DNA of 64,000 nt. Origin: Nereocystis luetkeana. Its lineage: Eukaryota > Sar > Phaeophyceae > Laminariales > Laminariaceae. Within the stretch, counting starts at the first letter, position 1. Every line of letters starts with the position of its first letter. The stretch lies in NCBI GenBank assembly GCA_031213475.1, contig JARUPZ010000015.1, positions 8,646,528-8,710,527 of the forward strand, given 5' to 3'. Under the pieces are notes generated by a model. That model did not search any database, was not told the origin of the DNA, and saw nothing but the letters and a program-made list of their open reading frames with translations. Shown here piece by piece: positions 21,440 through 32,692 of the stretch. The position numbers and the translations under genes are program-made.

Positions 21440-21660
21440 AGAGGGTATTATTATGTAATGTAATCGTGATATATATCGTGATGATGTGGATATATCGCGA
21501 GTATATGGCCAGATTCTGCTTCGTACACGTATGTATGTACAATTAATTTGTAAGAGGGTATTATTATGTAATGTAATCGTGATATATATCGTGATGATGT
21601 GGATATATCGCGAGTATATGGCCAGATTCTGCTTCGTACACGTATGTACAATTAATTTGT
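21431..21660 (+). repeat. 112-bp tandem duplication
   Basis: GAGGGTATTATTATGTAATG through TACAATTAATTTGT occurs twice, nearly identical. Each unit contains near-palindromic GTGATATATATCGTGATG. Confidence 0.9.
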
Positions 21661-22400
21661 GCCCGGAAAAAATGCAAGGACCATTTCACTGTTATTGTTG
21701 ATATATCGACGAAAAAACGGTCCTCGCATTCCCGGGCAGCGTGGTACGTCGAATAAAATGGAAACACAGAGAGAGAAGAAACAGACACTTTAGTGCTCTG
21801 TGGCCGCAATTTATTGGCCGTTTGATCTCGATATTTTTACGCCAACAACAGTCCTTGTTACGTTTTTTTGTCCACAATAATGTTACACCGCGCACGCACT
21901 CGAGCAACGAGCTGATTGCATTTAAAGTAGTAGTAGGCACGCGGACCGCCTGCGTGAAATACTAAGCCGCCGGGGACGCCGGAGGATAGGCATCACCATA
22001 TATCTATCATACGACACGTACGCACAAAAGGTTGTACGAGGAAGGACAGTTCGGTCGGTGCTGCAGCTGTTGTTGATGATACTCTATGTGGCACTTGGCA
22101 ACCGGCCTCATCGCACAACGAAAATTACTACCAGGTATTAATATTTATGTCATATGAATATCATTGATAATAAATACCTGGCACTTTTCTGGGTCTCTTC
22201 GCTACTTACTTGTTGTGGTTGATGCTTCGTGGAGAGGGAGAAAGAAAGCAAAACACATACCAGGTAGGTACAGTACATACATCAATCATCATCATCGTGC
22301 ACACGTCATGGGCAATTTGACCAGTCAGATCATCTTCCGGGGGGGGGCTCACGACTTCACTCTCACATACTATTTTAAATAAGAATAGATCACTATTGCG
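21661..22400. other. Unassigned region
   Basis: An inverted match GCCCGGAAAAAATGCAAGGA / ACGGTCCTCGCATTCCCGGG at 21661-21737 could form a hairpin. TACCAGGTA occurs at 22129 and 22258. The first is fused to TATTAATA (22136-22143) through a shared TA. Confidence 0.4.
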
Positions 22401-22409
22401 GGGGGGCCA

Positions 22410-22500
22410 TAGGGCCGGCGTCCCCGCTGTGGCTTGGTGTAGGTGGTCCGCGTGCCTATCTATCAAGATCAATTTCGTGGGTTCAAGTCTCACCGAGTGC
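22410..22500 (+). repeat. Family O tRNA-like fragment
   Basis: Has TGGCTTGGTGTAGG (A-box-like) and GTGGGTTCAAGTCTCAC, which folds as a T-arm with a 7-base loop. The core T-arm recurs at 23835-23860. I read it as a SINE-head relic. The acceptor stem does not close, so it is not called a tRNA gene. Confidence 0.45.
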
Positions 22501-22659
22501 ATGCTCGTAGCGACTTTTTCTTGGATAAAAAAAATGATTGGCGGAAAGCGCAGAGCGTGAGTTAGCTACCTTCGGTATAAATCGACGAGCAGTGGGAATG
22601 CTGAACCCTATGCGCGACAAAAAAAGGCGCGTACCGGGTGGGAGAAGGGACGACACCTG

Positions 22660-22770
22660 TGACCACGGGTTGTCCAGAAGATCGCTGAGGGTAAAACCTC
22701 CTACGAGTTACTATAGGCTGAAAAAAAGCAAAAGTGACGACGAAAAAATAAATAAATATCTACATAGTAA
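22660..22770 (+). repeat. Repeat shared with 54110-54190
   Basis: GACCACGGGTTGTCCAGAAG and the following AAAACCTCCTACGAGTT resemble 54112-54180. Its class is unknown. Confidence 0.45.
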
Positions 22771-22779
22771 ATAGTCTTC

Positions 22780-22920
22780 ATGAGCGTCACATCAGTTCTG
22801 ATTTGTCGTAGGATACTGCCGCGCTTTTGTTCTGGAGAGTTCTTCACTTACTTTCTGTTAGTCGTTTATTAGAACAACACTACACACACATGGACATGGT
22901 CGGATGGCAAGCATAATAAT
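22780..22920 (+). repeat. Family D right-end body
   Basis: CATCAGTTCTGATTTGTCGT and CTTTTGTTCTGGAGAGTTCT, ending TCGGATGGCAAGCATAATAA. It matches 29912-30075. Confidence 0.75.
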
Positions 22921-23435
22921 GATATAGTAAATAGGACAAAATATTGTAGGTAAAAATAGCGAAAAAATTAGTTTTTTGGAATAACCGTGTGTGTGTGTTC
23001 TTCACATTAAACCGTTCTTTCTACCCGTCGACATCCAGCACAACCAGTGTCCGTGCCGATTCTTCAATCCTAGAAGAGATACAAGTTCTGTGGTCACAAA
23101 GCTACGCCACAGAGATACTACGTTGCCACGTGTGCAGTGTGAACTGCAGTGGGCAATGCAAAGCCATGTCATCATACTAGATACGACAGGCCCGACATAC
23201 GCAATCTATGAAATAGTGAAACGAAAAGAAACAATCAAAGAGAAAACAAAAACAAGGTAGACAAATCGAAAAAGAAAAAGAAGAAAAATGAAAGCAAAAT
23301 CTAAGAGAAACAATCTGTCGTGCCCCCCCCCCCGCAGGCGAGGTGGCCAACACTTGAAAAAGAACGAGCTGGAAAAAAGAAGAAATAACAAAAAACACCA
23401 CTACCGTAGGTCCTATTCAATATGCTCCCCGGTAA
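22921..23435. mobile_element. Family A element split by family C
   Basis: The left part (ATAGTAAATAGGACAAAATA, to about 22985) and the right part (ACCGTAGGTCCTATTCAATA, from about 23402) together make one family A element. The 410 bp between them is family C. Confidence 0.8.
22988..23400 (+). repeat. Family C, nearly full copy
   Basis: Almost identical to 36467-36885 over about 400 bp, from the GT-rich start through ACAAAAAACACCACT. It is inserted within family A. The end shared between the two copies suggests these are its real limits. Confidence 0.85.
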
Positions 23436-23476
23436 TATTACTAGTATGATATCATCATCTCATATCACCACGAGTA

Positions 23477-23572
23477 TTAACCCCTTTAGAACCGCAGTCC
23501 CGTTTTGGGGACAAAACACTCAAATTTCAAGTAGTTTGTCCCCAAAACGGGACTGCGGTTCTAAAAGAGGTA
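23477..23572. mobile_element. Family B hairpin element
   Basis: TTAACCCCTTTAGAACCGCA and an inverted arm CTGCGGTTCTAAAAGAGG. TTAA is intact on the left only. Confidence 0.8.
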
Positions 23573-23684
23573 TGAGAATGCACTTATCATACGCATTACA
23601 TGGTATATGATTAAGAGTACTGGCATAAACAGACAATAATACACATTTCATACGAGCTTGCATCGTCCCCGGTGGCTTTTCAGT

Positions 23685-23790
23685 ATTACGGGGGGCCATA
23701 GTTAATAGGACCCACGGTGCACTCAAATACCTACATATTTACCTATTTTTACTAACAAAATTTGGTCCTATTTACTATGGTCCCCCGTAA
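23685..23790. mobile_element. Family A element
   Basis: 106 bp, termini TTACGGGGGG and CCCCCGTAA, TA on both sides, opposite orientation to the copy at 20753. Confidence 0.9.
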
Positions 23791-23799
23791 ATAGGAGGT

Positions 23800-23870
23800 C
23801 TGCGTACCTACTATTAATAGGATCATTTTCGTGGGTTCAAGTCTCACCGAGTGCATACATACGAACTCGT
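23800..23870 (+). repeat. Family O tRNA-like fragment
   Basis: Shares TTTCGTGGGTTCAAGTCTCA and CCGAGTGCATAC with 22480-22500. TATTAATA at 23812 lies where the sister has a different short sequence. Confidence 0.4.
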
Positions 23871-24364
23871 AGGACGGGGATACAGCGATCGAGCTTCTGA
23901 GCGAAGTGTGGTTAGTAAAGTTACCTGGTCGGTGCTCGTGGGGTTCGTGATGCATACAGAGACGGATGAAAAACTGGGTTTTGCGACGGCCTTGTATTTT
24001 TTTTAGGCCCCGGGGAAGGTCTACTCTGTGCTAGGGGCCGTCGGACCTCGCGCTGTGGCTGCTCCGGTGGCCCTGTCTCTCTAGAATGGTGGATCTCACC
24101 TGTAAAGCAATCGACGACACGGCTCAAGTTTGCGTGGCTTGCTTCGGTTTCAGGAACATGCCACGTCGAGTTGGACAAACTCCCCGATTTTAATACAAAA
24201 TATACCACGAAGAGCAAAATAAAAGCCCCAAAATACTTCTTGTTGAATTCGTTTTTGTTTTGTTTTATTCGAATCAAGCATCAAAATGCCTGATTTGATG
24301 GGTGATTCGCTTTTCGACCGATAGAACGAAGAAAAGATTGGCGGCGGAGCATCATAAACAAAAA

Positions 24365-24600
24365 GTTATTATTTTCCTTGCCATCCGACAATGTGCAGCA
24401 TGATCTTCAACATTGATCACTCACAACTTTCCCGAAGGAAGAAAACCTCGGAAACAAAAGGAAACCCATGCACCAAGTCTACCTCCCTCCCTTCTGTGCC
24501 AACTTTAGGCTTGTCTACTCCATTCGCTGTCCTTGCTCCTTCCTTCTCATTACGTTCTATTCTTAAATCCTAAGCTGCATCCAAGCTCCATCCCCACGCC
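24365..24600 (+). repeat. Family D left end and body
   Basis: CTTGCCATCCGACAATGTGC then about 200 bp nearly identical to 32461-32692 (TTTCCCGAAGGAAGAAAACC, AAATCCTAAGCTGCATCCAA). Non-coding. Confidence 0.8.
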
Positions 24601-24978
24601 ATCGGTGTGGGTCTGTCGTCCCTCCCCCCCTTGTTCCTTCTTACTTCTTGGCGGTCCCTAAGCTGGAGCTTGAACCTCGACACCCTCCTCGAAATGGCGA
24701 CCTGTAAAAAAAGTTATCGTTAAGATGGGCCCTTATTATGCTGGAAAAAGTGAAAGTGATGATTAAAAAAAATGCCATTATTATACGAGCAAAATATGAG
24801 CACTAATAATAAAAATGGATGACCGATAGCGCACCGAGTATCATCAAGTAGACACAAAATAAAGTGAGTGAAATTATGGTACGAAGTCATCGCTAACAAA
24901 TGTAAAAAAATCTACAACCATTTTCGTTTTCGTACCAAAAAAAAAAAGATAAGAAGAGCGGCGGGCAATTAACGCCTA

Positions 24979-25084
24979 TTACGGGGGGGCATAGCAAGTA
25001 AGACCTACGGTACACACAAAAAACTATATATTTACTTATTTTTACCAACAATATTTGGTCCTACTTTACTATGGTCCCCCGTAA
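24979..25084. mobile_element. Family A element
   Basis: 106 bp with TTACGGGGGGG and CCCCCGTAA ends and flanking TA. Confidence 0.9.
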
Positions 25085-25218
25085 TAGCAGCAACAATAAA
25101 AATAAACAACGAGCAAAGTTATTTTTGGCACATTTAAATTATCGGTTAAACAAAAAAAAAATGTATAATACATCAATCTTCAACCAACCATTTTCGTTTT
25201 GGTACAAAGATAAATAAA

Positions 25219-25241
25219 TACCGGGTACCAGGTACCAGGTA
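25219..25241 (+). repeat. Concatenated TACCNGGTA motifs
   Basis: TACCGGGTA, TACCAGGTA and TACCAGGTA overlap head to tail, sharing their TA bases. Confidence 0.8.
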
Positions 25242-25272
25242 TATGATAATCGTGAAAAAAAAACGGCGTGGA

Positions 25273-25370
25273 ATTAACCCTTTTAGAACCGCAGTTTGGT
25301 TTTGGGGACAAACCAGTCAAATTATAAGTAATTTGTCCCCAAAACGGGACTGCGGTTCTAAAAAGGTTAA
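25273..25370. mobile_element. Family B hairpin element
   Basis: TTAACCCTTTTAGAACCGCA to TTCTAAAAAGGTTAA. TTAA at both ends, arms about 40 bp. Confidence 0.85.
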
Positions 25371-25839
25371 CGCCTGCCTGTGGAGCTCTCTGCCTGTGCG
25401 GCACTGACGATGCTGGTCGACACACAGCTGCCCACGAATGAAATAATGCAGGAACCAAATGACAGATAGGGTGATGGGAAGGTATCATATCGCTGATCGA
25501 TCGGACTAAATAACCATGGAGTTCCAGTAGTTATTTGCTTGTTTCTTGTTGAGTGGTTGAATGTGGGCGGCGGGCGCGGCTGACAGCAGCGGCGGCAGTA
25601 CTGACACTTGACACTATACACCCTACTCACGAGAGTATAGGGAGCAGATAGATGGCAGAGGGTGTGTTGGCAAGGTCTCCCCGAATCGGGTTTTGTTTGT
25701 AGCCGAGGCCTACTGTTACTATCACCGCCTCGACCACGATTTTCTTTCATTTCTTTCCTCCCGCGTCTTTCTTGCTTTTTGCCTTGTTCATCTCGTTGTT
25801 TCTCCCCCCCACCTCCCACCCCCACACACCATCGATAGA

Positions 25840-26045
25840 TGGTGGCCACAGGCGACCAAACAGGGAGGGGATAAGATTAGCAAAAAGTTTCTATTTAATG
25901 TATGGAAACAACGTAATGAGCGCCCAGTTGTTGGAGGTGTCTCTATTAGGAGTAGGAACAGTGTTCCGTCTCGAACGGGATGCGTGGTCAATGGTCGAAT
26001 GACTAAGGCACGCAACAAACGAGTACCCCCCCCCCCCCCCCCCCG
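25840..26045 (+). repeat. Family K repeat with poly-C end
   Basis: GGTGGCCACAGGCGACCAAA, GTTGGAGGTGTCTCTATTAG and GAACGGGATGCGTGGTCAAT, ending ACGAGTAC followed by ~17 C. It matches 53138-53360. The C run at the end is shared by both copies. Confidence 0.75.
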
Positions 26046-26363
26046 CCCAGGTATCTCCCTCTCCTTCGTGTCGCTCCGTTAGTGCAGCAGTTTTAATATG
26101 TGTTCCGCATGAGCGCATACTGGTGTGGTTTTCTTCTGTTGAATAAAGTGTGATCTAGGTATAAGACGGCGCTAGCTTAGCGGCAAGCGGCTAGGGGTCT
26201 CGCCTTTTTATGTATAGTACTAGTAGTACAGTACTCGCCTAGCACACGGCCGAAAAACATCTCCGCATGATAATATTATGACGTACCAGGTATCGCCTTA
26301 TTATATTTGAATGGGCGCTATGCAGCAGACACCGTATTAACGAACAAGGCAACAGACACCATA

Positions 26364-26463
26364 TTAACCCTTTTAGAACCGCAGTCCCATTTTGGGGACA
26401 AACTACTTCAAAACTTTGACTGGTTTGTCCCCCAAAACGGAACTGCGGTTCTAAAAGGGTTAA
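26364..26463. mobile_element. Family B hairpin element
   Basis: TTAACCCTTTTAGAACCGCA to CTAAAAGGGTTAA, with TTAA on both sides. Confidence 0.85.
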
Positions 26464-26713
26464 GAGACAACTTTCAGGTTTGGAGCTGCGAGAGAACGTG
26501 TGATATTTCGTATTTCCAGGTTATGTTTTTTTTTCCATCTGACAACATGTATTGATGCGTGGTGCTTGTCCCAATCACACCATCCACATGTATAAGGGAA
26601 CCCATCTGGATCCAATGACTTTACACACACCGGACACGGATGGGTGTGTTACCAATCAGACCAAAATGCGCAAACCGCCTTATTATATGATAGATTTCAT
26701 GTTTTTCTCGCAA

Positions 26714-27011
26714 GTGTTATCGTGGACTACCCTGGGCAGGGTGGTAATCGATCGGTCTTTTGCCCCTATACTTCGGTAGGTAACACCTTCACATTTGGCG
26801 TCTTCTCACTTCGATCGCTTCTTTTAAAATAGAAACGCTTGCGCGTGCATCCCTAAAAGCGAAGCGGGTAGGTCAGCGTACAGACGTACACGGTTCCGAC
26901 GCCCCAAAGATCCCGCCGTTCAGAGGGGGGGAAAGTGTTATAAGGATTACCCTGGGCTGGGTAATCGATCGATCTTTTACCCCTATAGCTCAGTAGGTAA
27001 TACCTTCACAC
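26714..27011 (+). mobile_element. Element H3
   Basis: The 5' repeat 26714-26793 and the 3' repeat 26935-27011 share CCCTGGG, TAATCGATCG and CCCCTATA...GTAGGTAA...CCTTCACA. The 3' repeat has a perfect A box TAGCTCAGTAGG. A polypurine run CAGAGGGGGGGAAA directly precedes the 3' repeat. CAAG flanks both ends (26711 and 27011), overlapping the element ends by one base. The B-box region is deleted here. Confidence 0.7.
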
Positions 27012-27850
27012 AAGCATGTGAGGTCCAGCTAATACAGCGTTACGTGGGGATGATCTGCGGTAGATGGCAGCAGTGCCGGCCCAAAAACAACGAAGTTCGC
27101 GCGCGGTACTCTCGTCGCATGATTTCAAAAGTGTCAGCATCGTGCGAAAGCCAGCTATCCTGGGATGCACTCGATATTTTTTTTTCTTGCCGTTTTCCTG
27201 GACTTCGGGAGGTTGTCTTCTACTTTTCGACGTTTTCCAAGTTTTCGGGTCAGTTTTTTTTTTCCCCCACTCGATAAGTTTTAGCGCTTCCTGATTTTTT
27301 TTTTTTTTTTTTTCTTTGGACCGGTGTGGGGATGGTTCTTTGCCCCCCGCTCAATGTTGGGGGCTGGTCTGGGTAATCGCGCCACTCATCCGTGGCACAA
27401 GACACGTTTTCGGAGTTTTGGTCTGGATTTTAGGTCTTAAGGCGTATTACGTGTTATTTTCCTTCCCGTCCTGCCGACCCCCTCCCCTCCCCCTCTCTCT
27501 CGGGAGCTGGGGGCGATCTCGATAAAATTGACAACGCATAATTGGGGCACAGGACCGCCTCGCTTTTTTGTGCTAACCTTTCGCTTTTTCCTGTGGACAC
27601 TTTCTCGCCCCACCCCCCTTGCCGGGTGGCACGGTGATGATGGCTTTCGTTGACGATGCATTCCTGTCCCTTACGGCGAATAGGCCTTTCCTTTTTCTCA
27701 TCTTTTTTTTTTTTGGCGGACCTTGCCGGCTTCGCAATCTTTCTTTTTCGGAGGCGTGGGAGTGGGTTTTGAGGAGCCGCATCTTCGACTCATGTTCTGG
27801 TTCATGGGGTCGGGGTTTCCAAGAAATTTCCGTGTTTCTGCCGGCTACTA
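27012..27850. other. Unassigned T- and C-rich region
   Basis: Poly-T tracts at about 27178-27186 and 27293-27315. Open frames are long but compositionally biased, and no domain is seen. Confidence 0.35.
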
Positions 27851-28062
27851 TTACGGGGGGCCATAGTTAACAGGACCAAATATTGTTATTACGGGGGGGC
27901 ATAGTTAATAGGACCAAATATTGTTAGTAAAAATGGTTAAATATATAGTTTTTTATGTACACCATAGGTCCTATTAACTATGGTCCCCCGTAATAGTAAA
28001 AATGGTTAAACATATAGGTTTTTATGTATACCATAGGTCCTGTTAACTATGGTCCCCCGTAA
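27851..28062. mobile_element. Family A element with a second copy inserted
   Basis: The outer copy is 27851-27888 plus 27994-28062. The inner copy is 27889-27993. The junction sequence ...TTGTTA/TTACGG...CGTAA/TAGTAAAA, compared with TTGTTAGTAAAA in uninterrupted copies, shows duplication of exactly TA. Confidence 0.95.
27889..27993. mobile_element. Inner family A element (105 bp)
   Basis: Precisely bounded by the self-insertion: it begins TTACGGGGGGGCATAG and ends ATGGTCCCCCGTAA. Confidence 0.95.
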
Positions 28063-28436
28063 TAATAGTGTTATGGCACAGCTTTGAACGAGTCCGGAAG
28101 GCCGGTAATGATCTAGGTTCAGGTATTGGGATCGTATTTATTTGTAGTACTTGGGAGGCGTATCTTAGATGGAAAACCAGGGGGTTTCCCAGCGAGGCAT
28201 GGGCCTTGCTCTCGGTCTCTCATCGTGCACGAAAGGAGTAAAACTGTTCTTCTTCTGCTATCTCTGAGCTAACAACACGCGTGAGTCCCAACGAGGACCT
28301 GCTCAATATAGGCAAACCTATGTCGAGGGATACAAAAAGTGTCCCGACCTTGAGCTTAATATGCTGCACCTGCGTACAGAATGCACCAGCGTACAGAATG
28401 CCTTGCATGCCACGAAGAACGCCGGGGCACTGGTAC

Positions 28437-28482
28437 ACTTATATATATATATCTATGCATCTATATATATATATCTACACTA
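28437..28482. repeat. (AT)n-type microsatellite
   Basis: TATATATATATCTATGCATC followed by further ATATAT. Confidence 0.8.
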
Positions 28483-28717
28483 CGAGCTAGATCAGCAACA
28501 CGCCCCAACGATCTCCAAACACGACGCGCGAACAGTTTTTGCTCCGCGATGCTTCGCCGACCTCTTGTATGGTCATGTTGGTTTGCCTCCCGACAAGGTG
28601 CACAGGGCATTATTCATCCTACCAGGTATCTACTATGCATGTGTATGCCCTCATTAACGCGAGTTTTGGCCGGCGCAGGCTAGTGCAGTGGAGGTGGGGG
28701 GGGGGGGACAGGAAGGG

Positions 28718-28970
28718 GCGGTGTACTCAATAGGAGATATGTACTCGATATCATGCATGGCCGTAGTCGTATGACCATAGGCCCTCGCATCCCTACAATG
28801 CCGGGACGGAGCATGTCGGGTTTTCACCGACCAGGCAGACATTGCTTGCACCAAGCGCGAAGCGAAACGTGAGGTGTCCGGCGAGTCGCATGAAGGGTGA
28901 GCTGCATCCTGCTAAGAACCGCTAGTGAGGCGGACTTGCATATGAGGCGGGGGGGGGGGGGGGGGGGCTT
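28718..28970 (-). repeat. Family J copy with poly-G ends
   Basis: Minus-oriented. The core includes CATGGCCGTAGTCGTATGAC, GGGTTTTCACCGACCAGGCA and GCATGAAGGGTGAGCTGCAT. Poly-G tracts bound both ends (about 28697-28709 and 28951-28967). Confidence 0.85.
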
Positions 28971-29109
28971 GGTAAGTGTTTCCTTCTTGCTTTGCAACCG
29001 AGTAAGTACGTACCCGATTTATTTCACTCAGAAGAAGATTTTCTGTTTTTTTTTTTTTTCGCGACATACGCCACGGTGGGCGGGCTTTGTTTGTTTCGTT
29101 GCACCAACA

Positions 29110-29152
29110 ACAGCGACAGCAACTACAACAACAACAACAACAACAACAACGA
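29110..29152 (+). repeat. (CAA)n microsatellite
   Basis: About ten ACA/CAA units. Confidence 0.8.
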
Positions 29153-29534
29153 CAAAATCCAGACGAATTTTGAGCGAGGTACAGAGCCAAAGTAGTCGCC
29201 GAGTGGCCTAGACGCGGTACGTAAGGAGAAGAAAAAAATTGTTCAGCGTGGGGTAGTACGGGGGCGCTTGCTACAAGTCATAAATGCCGCAACAGGGGAG
29301 AGGGGATATCGTAACAGAGTACTACAGTAATGCCATGTTTCCTTCTCAAAACACTGGAAGCACACGCGAACCACACCAAATCCCTTTCCATAACACTGGA
29401 ACCACACACACACGGGCCGCACCAACTTCCCCGGTTTCCATCATTTTATCCTAGACTATACCTGGTACTCCATGAAAGGGTGTGGCGAAGGCAGCTGCTC
29501 AGGAAGAGAGACTGATTTGAGCGGGAGGGAGGGA

Positions 29535-29680
29535 GAGGTTGGGGGGGAGGGTGTACTCACTATCATGCATGGCCGTAGTCGTAGGGAGGGGGGGGGGGGG
29601 GGGGTAAGAGTATGTGAGGTGGTGGGTTTCGCCTCGGATGAGGGGTGGATTTGAACGGGGGGGGAGGAGGGGGGGGGGGG
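29535..29680 (-). repeat. Family J 3' fragment in poly-G landscape
   Basis: GTGTACTCACTATCATGCAT and GGCCGTAGTCGTAGG lie between G-rich runs, and two further G tracts follow to 29680. Confidence 0.65.
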
Positions 29681-29911
29681 GCGGGCGCATGGCGTCTGGT
29701 CGTTGCTGCTGGCTTCAGCATTCTCTTCCGTCACTAGTGTTAAAATCAAAGGCCGGGACACTTGTGTATCCCTTGCTATAGGTTTGATTATTGTCGAAAC
29801 ATGCGCGTAGCAGTTATAAACCGGCCATTTTGATGATTCAGCGGGTTTTATGGTAGATGCTTCTTAGGGGGTGGTCGTTTTTTGGTGGACGAGACGGAGG
29901 GATGTTGGTTG

Positions 29912-30075
29912 TAGTAGTCTTCGTGAGCGTCGCATCAGTTCTGATTTGTCGTAGGATACTGCCACGCTTTTGTTCTGGAGAGTTCTTCACTTTCTATTAT
30001 TATATACCACCAGGTAGTCTTTTTTTAGAACAAAACTACACATTGATTGTTGGATGGCAAGCATAATAATAATAA
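29912..30075 (+). repeat. Family D right-end body
   Basis: Sister of 22780-22920. It differs by a segment containing TATACCACCAGGTAGTC where the sister reads CTTTCTGTTAGTC. It ends GTTGGATGGCAAGCATAATA. Confidence 0.75.
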
Positions 30076-30344
30076 TTAAGCAGGTACTCGTTGGGACTCA
30101 TGTGTGTTGTTTGCTTAGAGATAAAAAAGAGCAGCTTTACGCCTTTCGTGCACGCTGAGAGACTGAGAGCAAGGCTCTCGTGCCTCGCTGTGAAAACCCC
30201 TGGTTTTCCAAGTAAAATGCGCCTCCCAAGTACTACAAAAACGATCCCAATACCTGAACCCAGGTATTAACCCGCCTTTCAGCCTCAATGAAAGCTGTAG
30301 TGCCATGACACTGACGTATCCCGAGAACCATATGTATGCTATGA

Positions 30345-30420
30345 ATATTAGGCTTGCCATCCGACTATAGGCAGCATGAGCTTCAACATTGACCAATCAA
30401 AACATTCCTGAAAGGGTATT
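30345..30420 (+). repeat. Family D left terminus
   Basis: TTAGGCTTGCCATCCGACTA then CAGCATGAGCTTCAACATTG. Confidence 0.65.
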
Positions 30421-30504
30421 GTTGCACGGAGAGCTGCAGAAGAAGCAGTTGCAAAAAACGACGGGCTGCTTGTGTGGCGAGGGGAGGAGCGGCGCCGAGG
30501 ACCT

Positions 30505-30793
30505 TTAACAATCTGGGAGAAGGGATCTTTAGGTTGGTAGGCTGTTCGGATGTTTTGGTTCCTGTTGGGATGAAGGCACGGGCGAAGACCCAGCCCAACC
30601 CCTGACTCTAACCCTAACCCTAACCCCAAACCGCAGCCAAAACGGGCCAAAACTCGCCATAAACGCGGCTACGCCGAGTTTGCATCGAACCAGGAAATTT
30701 CTCAGATGCGGACGACGATTCCGAAGTGCAGACCACGCTACACATTTTTCAAGTAAAAAACATCCCTAAAGATCCCTTCTCCCAGACTGCTAA
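30505..30793 (+). mobile_element. Family G element with inverted ends and telomere-like core
   Basis: TCTGGGAGAAGGGATCTTTA at about 30513 is mirrored by its complement ending at 30786 (22-bp perfect match, with the similarity extending further outward). Inside are three CCCTAA repeats (30605-30628). Fragments of the same unit lie at 1-40 and 1311-1465. Confidence 0.65.
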
Positions 30794-30949
30794 ACCTACT
30801 CGCGGCGCCTCAGTCAAGATGCCGTGTTACTTTCTTCTGTGTCGGAGTCGTCTCAATAATAAGGCGATCGCCCACATTATACAGGCACTATTTAATACTG
30901 CTAATAGTAGTACCTATAAAGGACGAGTCACACTATAGATACATGGGTA

Positions 30950-31308
30950 CGGTGCTTTTTTATTTTATTTTTTGCTCATCCCATTTATTATCTTCGCACA
31001 TACATCTTCTTCTCTCTCTCCTTCCAACTCGTAACTCAGATCTGGGGTCACATAGCAAGCTCTTCTCCCCCCTTCCCGCTACGGTACGTGCCTTCATTTT
31101 TATCGCGAGAAGATTTCAGCCTTCTCTTCCCTCGTCGACTCGCATCGAATTGTGCCTGCCCACGCTGCAAGGCGCTCTCAACAATTGAATCCTTTTTTAT
31201 TTTTATTTTTGCAAATAAAGTCAAAGTCCGACCCACCTGGGGCTCGAACCCAGGACTCAAACACAAGTAGAATTCGAGGTTAACCACTTGAACCACCGGG
31301 GCGACCGG
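30950..31308 (-). mobile_element. SINE S copy S3
   Basis: Full copy with tRNA-like head at the 31308 end (B box at about 31249, A-box-like at about 31284) and T-rich tail near 30953-30975. I could not confirm a target duplication. Confidence 0.85.
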
Positions 31309-31507
31309 CTAATAGCAGGCGGCGACTCGCCTTGTACAAAGCTCCCCCATAGTCGTGTCAAAAGCCATTACTGATCGTTTTTAACCCTTCTAGTACCGCA
31401 GTCCCGTTTGGGGGACAAACTACTTAGAATTTGACTGGTTAGCCCCCAAACCGGGACTGCGGTCCTAGAAGGGCCTACCCCTTCAAACCCGCAGCCCCGT
31501 TTTGATA

Positions 31508-31693
31508 TTACCGGGGACCACAGTTAATAGAACCAAATATTGTTGGTAAAATTGGGGAAGTATGTTGGGTTTTTGTGTCTACCGCAGGTCGTATTTAATA
31601 TGCCCCCCCCCGTAATAGGACCAAAATATTGTTAGTGAAAATGGTCAAGTATATACCAGTAGGTCCTATTAACTACAGTGTGGTCCCCCGTAA
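31508..31693. mobile_element. Family A element plus adjoining truncated copy
   Basis: The complete copy is 31508-31614. A second copy lacking its left end runs to 31693, where CCCCCGTAA ends it. The second copy contains TATATACCAGTAGG instead of TATATAGG. Confidence 0.8.
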
Positions 31694-32460
31694 TAATAAA
31701 CTCTCACATTAGACTTTTTAGGACTGCAGTCCCGTTTCGGGAACAAACTACCTGGAGTTTGACTGGTTTGTTCCCCAAAACGGGACTGAAGTTCCTAAAG
31801 GGGTTAAGGCGACCCCAAAAAAAACTAGTTAGGACCAAAGTCCCGCCCGTTTTGGGGACAAACTACCGACAATATGAGTGTTTTGTTCCCAAAACGGGAC
31901 TACAGCAGTCTTAAAAAGGGCGTGCACGTATAATTTGAAAGGTTTGTTCCCAAAACGGGACTGCAGTCCTCAAAGAGCTTTGTGCTGCTGAGGCGTTCTA
32001 CGAGATAGAGGTTCACCCTATTTTCGTGAGGCTCCTCATCACTGGAGGAGCTTCGTACCTCACCCGAAAACTGACCTCAGCAAGAACAAAGTTGAATCCC
32101 GATGAATACTCTTATGGCCCAAGTACACCTGAAGGTCATCTTTTGAAACGAGACTTTTTTTTCCCGTCGATTTTGAGTTAAGGAACCCCGTTTTTCCGAA
32201 CCAAACTAGCAGAAATGTGGCACCTCCATCTTGGAACGCGGCTGCTGTGTACGTATAATCAGAGTGGTTTGATCCAAACGGGACTGACTACAGCAGTCCT
32301 ATTATTAAAAGGATTGGGTACGTGGAGTTTGAGTGGTTGGTTCCCAGAACGGGATCGAGTGCAGGCTTAGAAGGGTTCGGCGTATACAATTTGAGCGGTT
32401 GGTTTTCAAAACGGGACTGAGGCTGAAGTCCTTAAAAGAGTTGGGTATATATAGTTGTTA

Positions 32461-32692
32461 GTATTAGGCTTGCCATCCGACAAATGTGCAGCATGATCTT
32501 CAACATTGATCACTCACAACTTTCCCGAAAGAAGAAAACCTCGGAAACAAAAGGAAACCCACGCACCAAGTCTACCTCCCTCCCTTATGTGCCAACTTTA
32601 GGCTTGTCTACTCCATTTGCTGTCCCTGCTCCTTCCTTCTCATTACGTTATAGTCGTAAATCCTAAGCTGCATCCAAGCTCCATCCCTACGC
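32461..32692 (+). repeat. Family D left end and body
   Basis: Nearly identical to 24365-24600. Another left terminus follows at 32705-32750. Confidence 0.8.

Noticed and set aside
30605..30628. True telomere or chromosome end
   Set aside because: Only about three repeats, embedded in a dispersed inverted-end element and also present near 1390.
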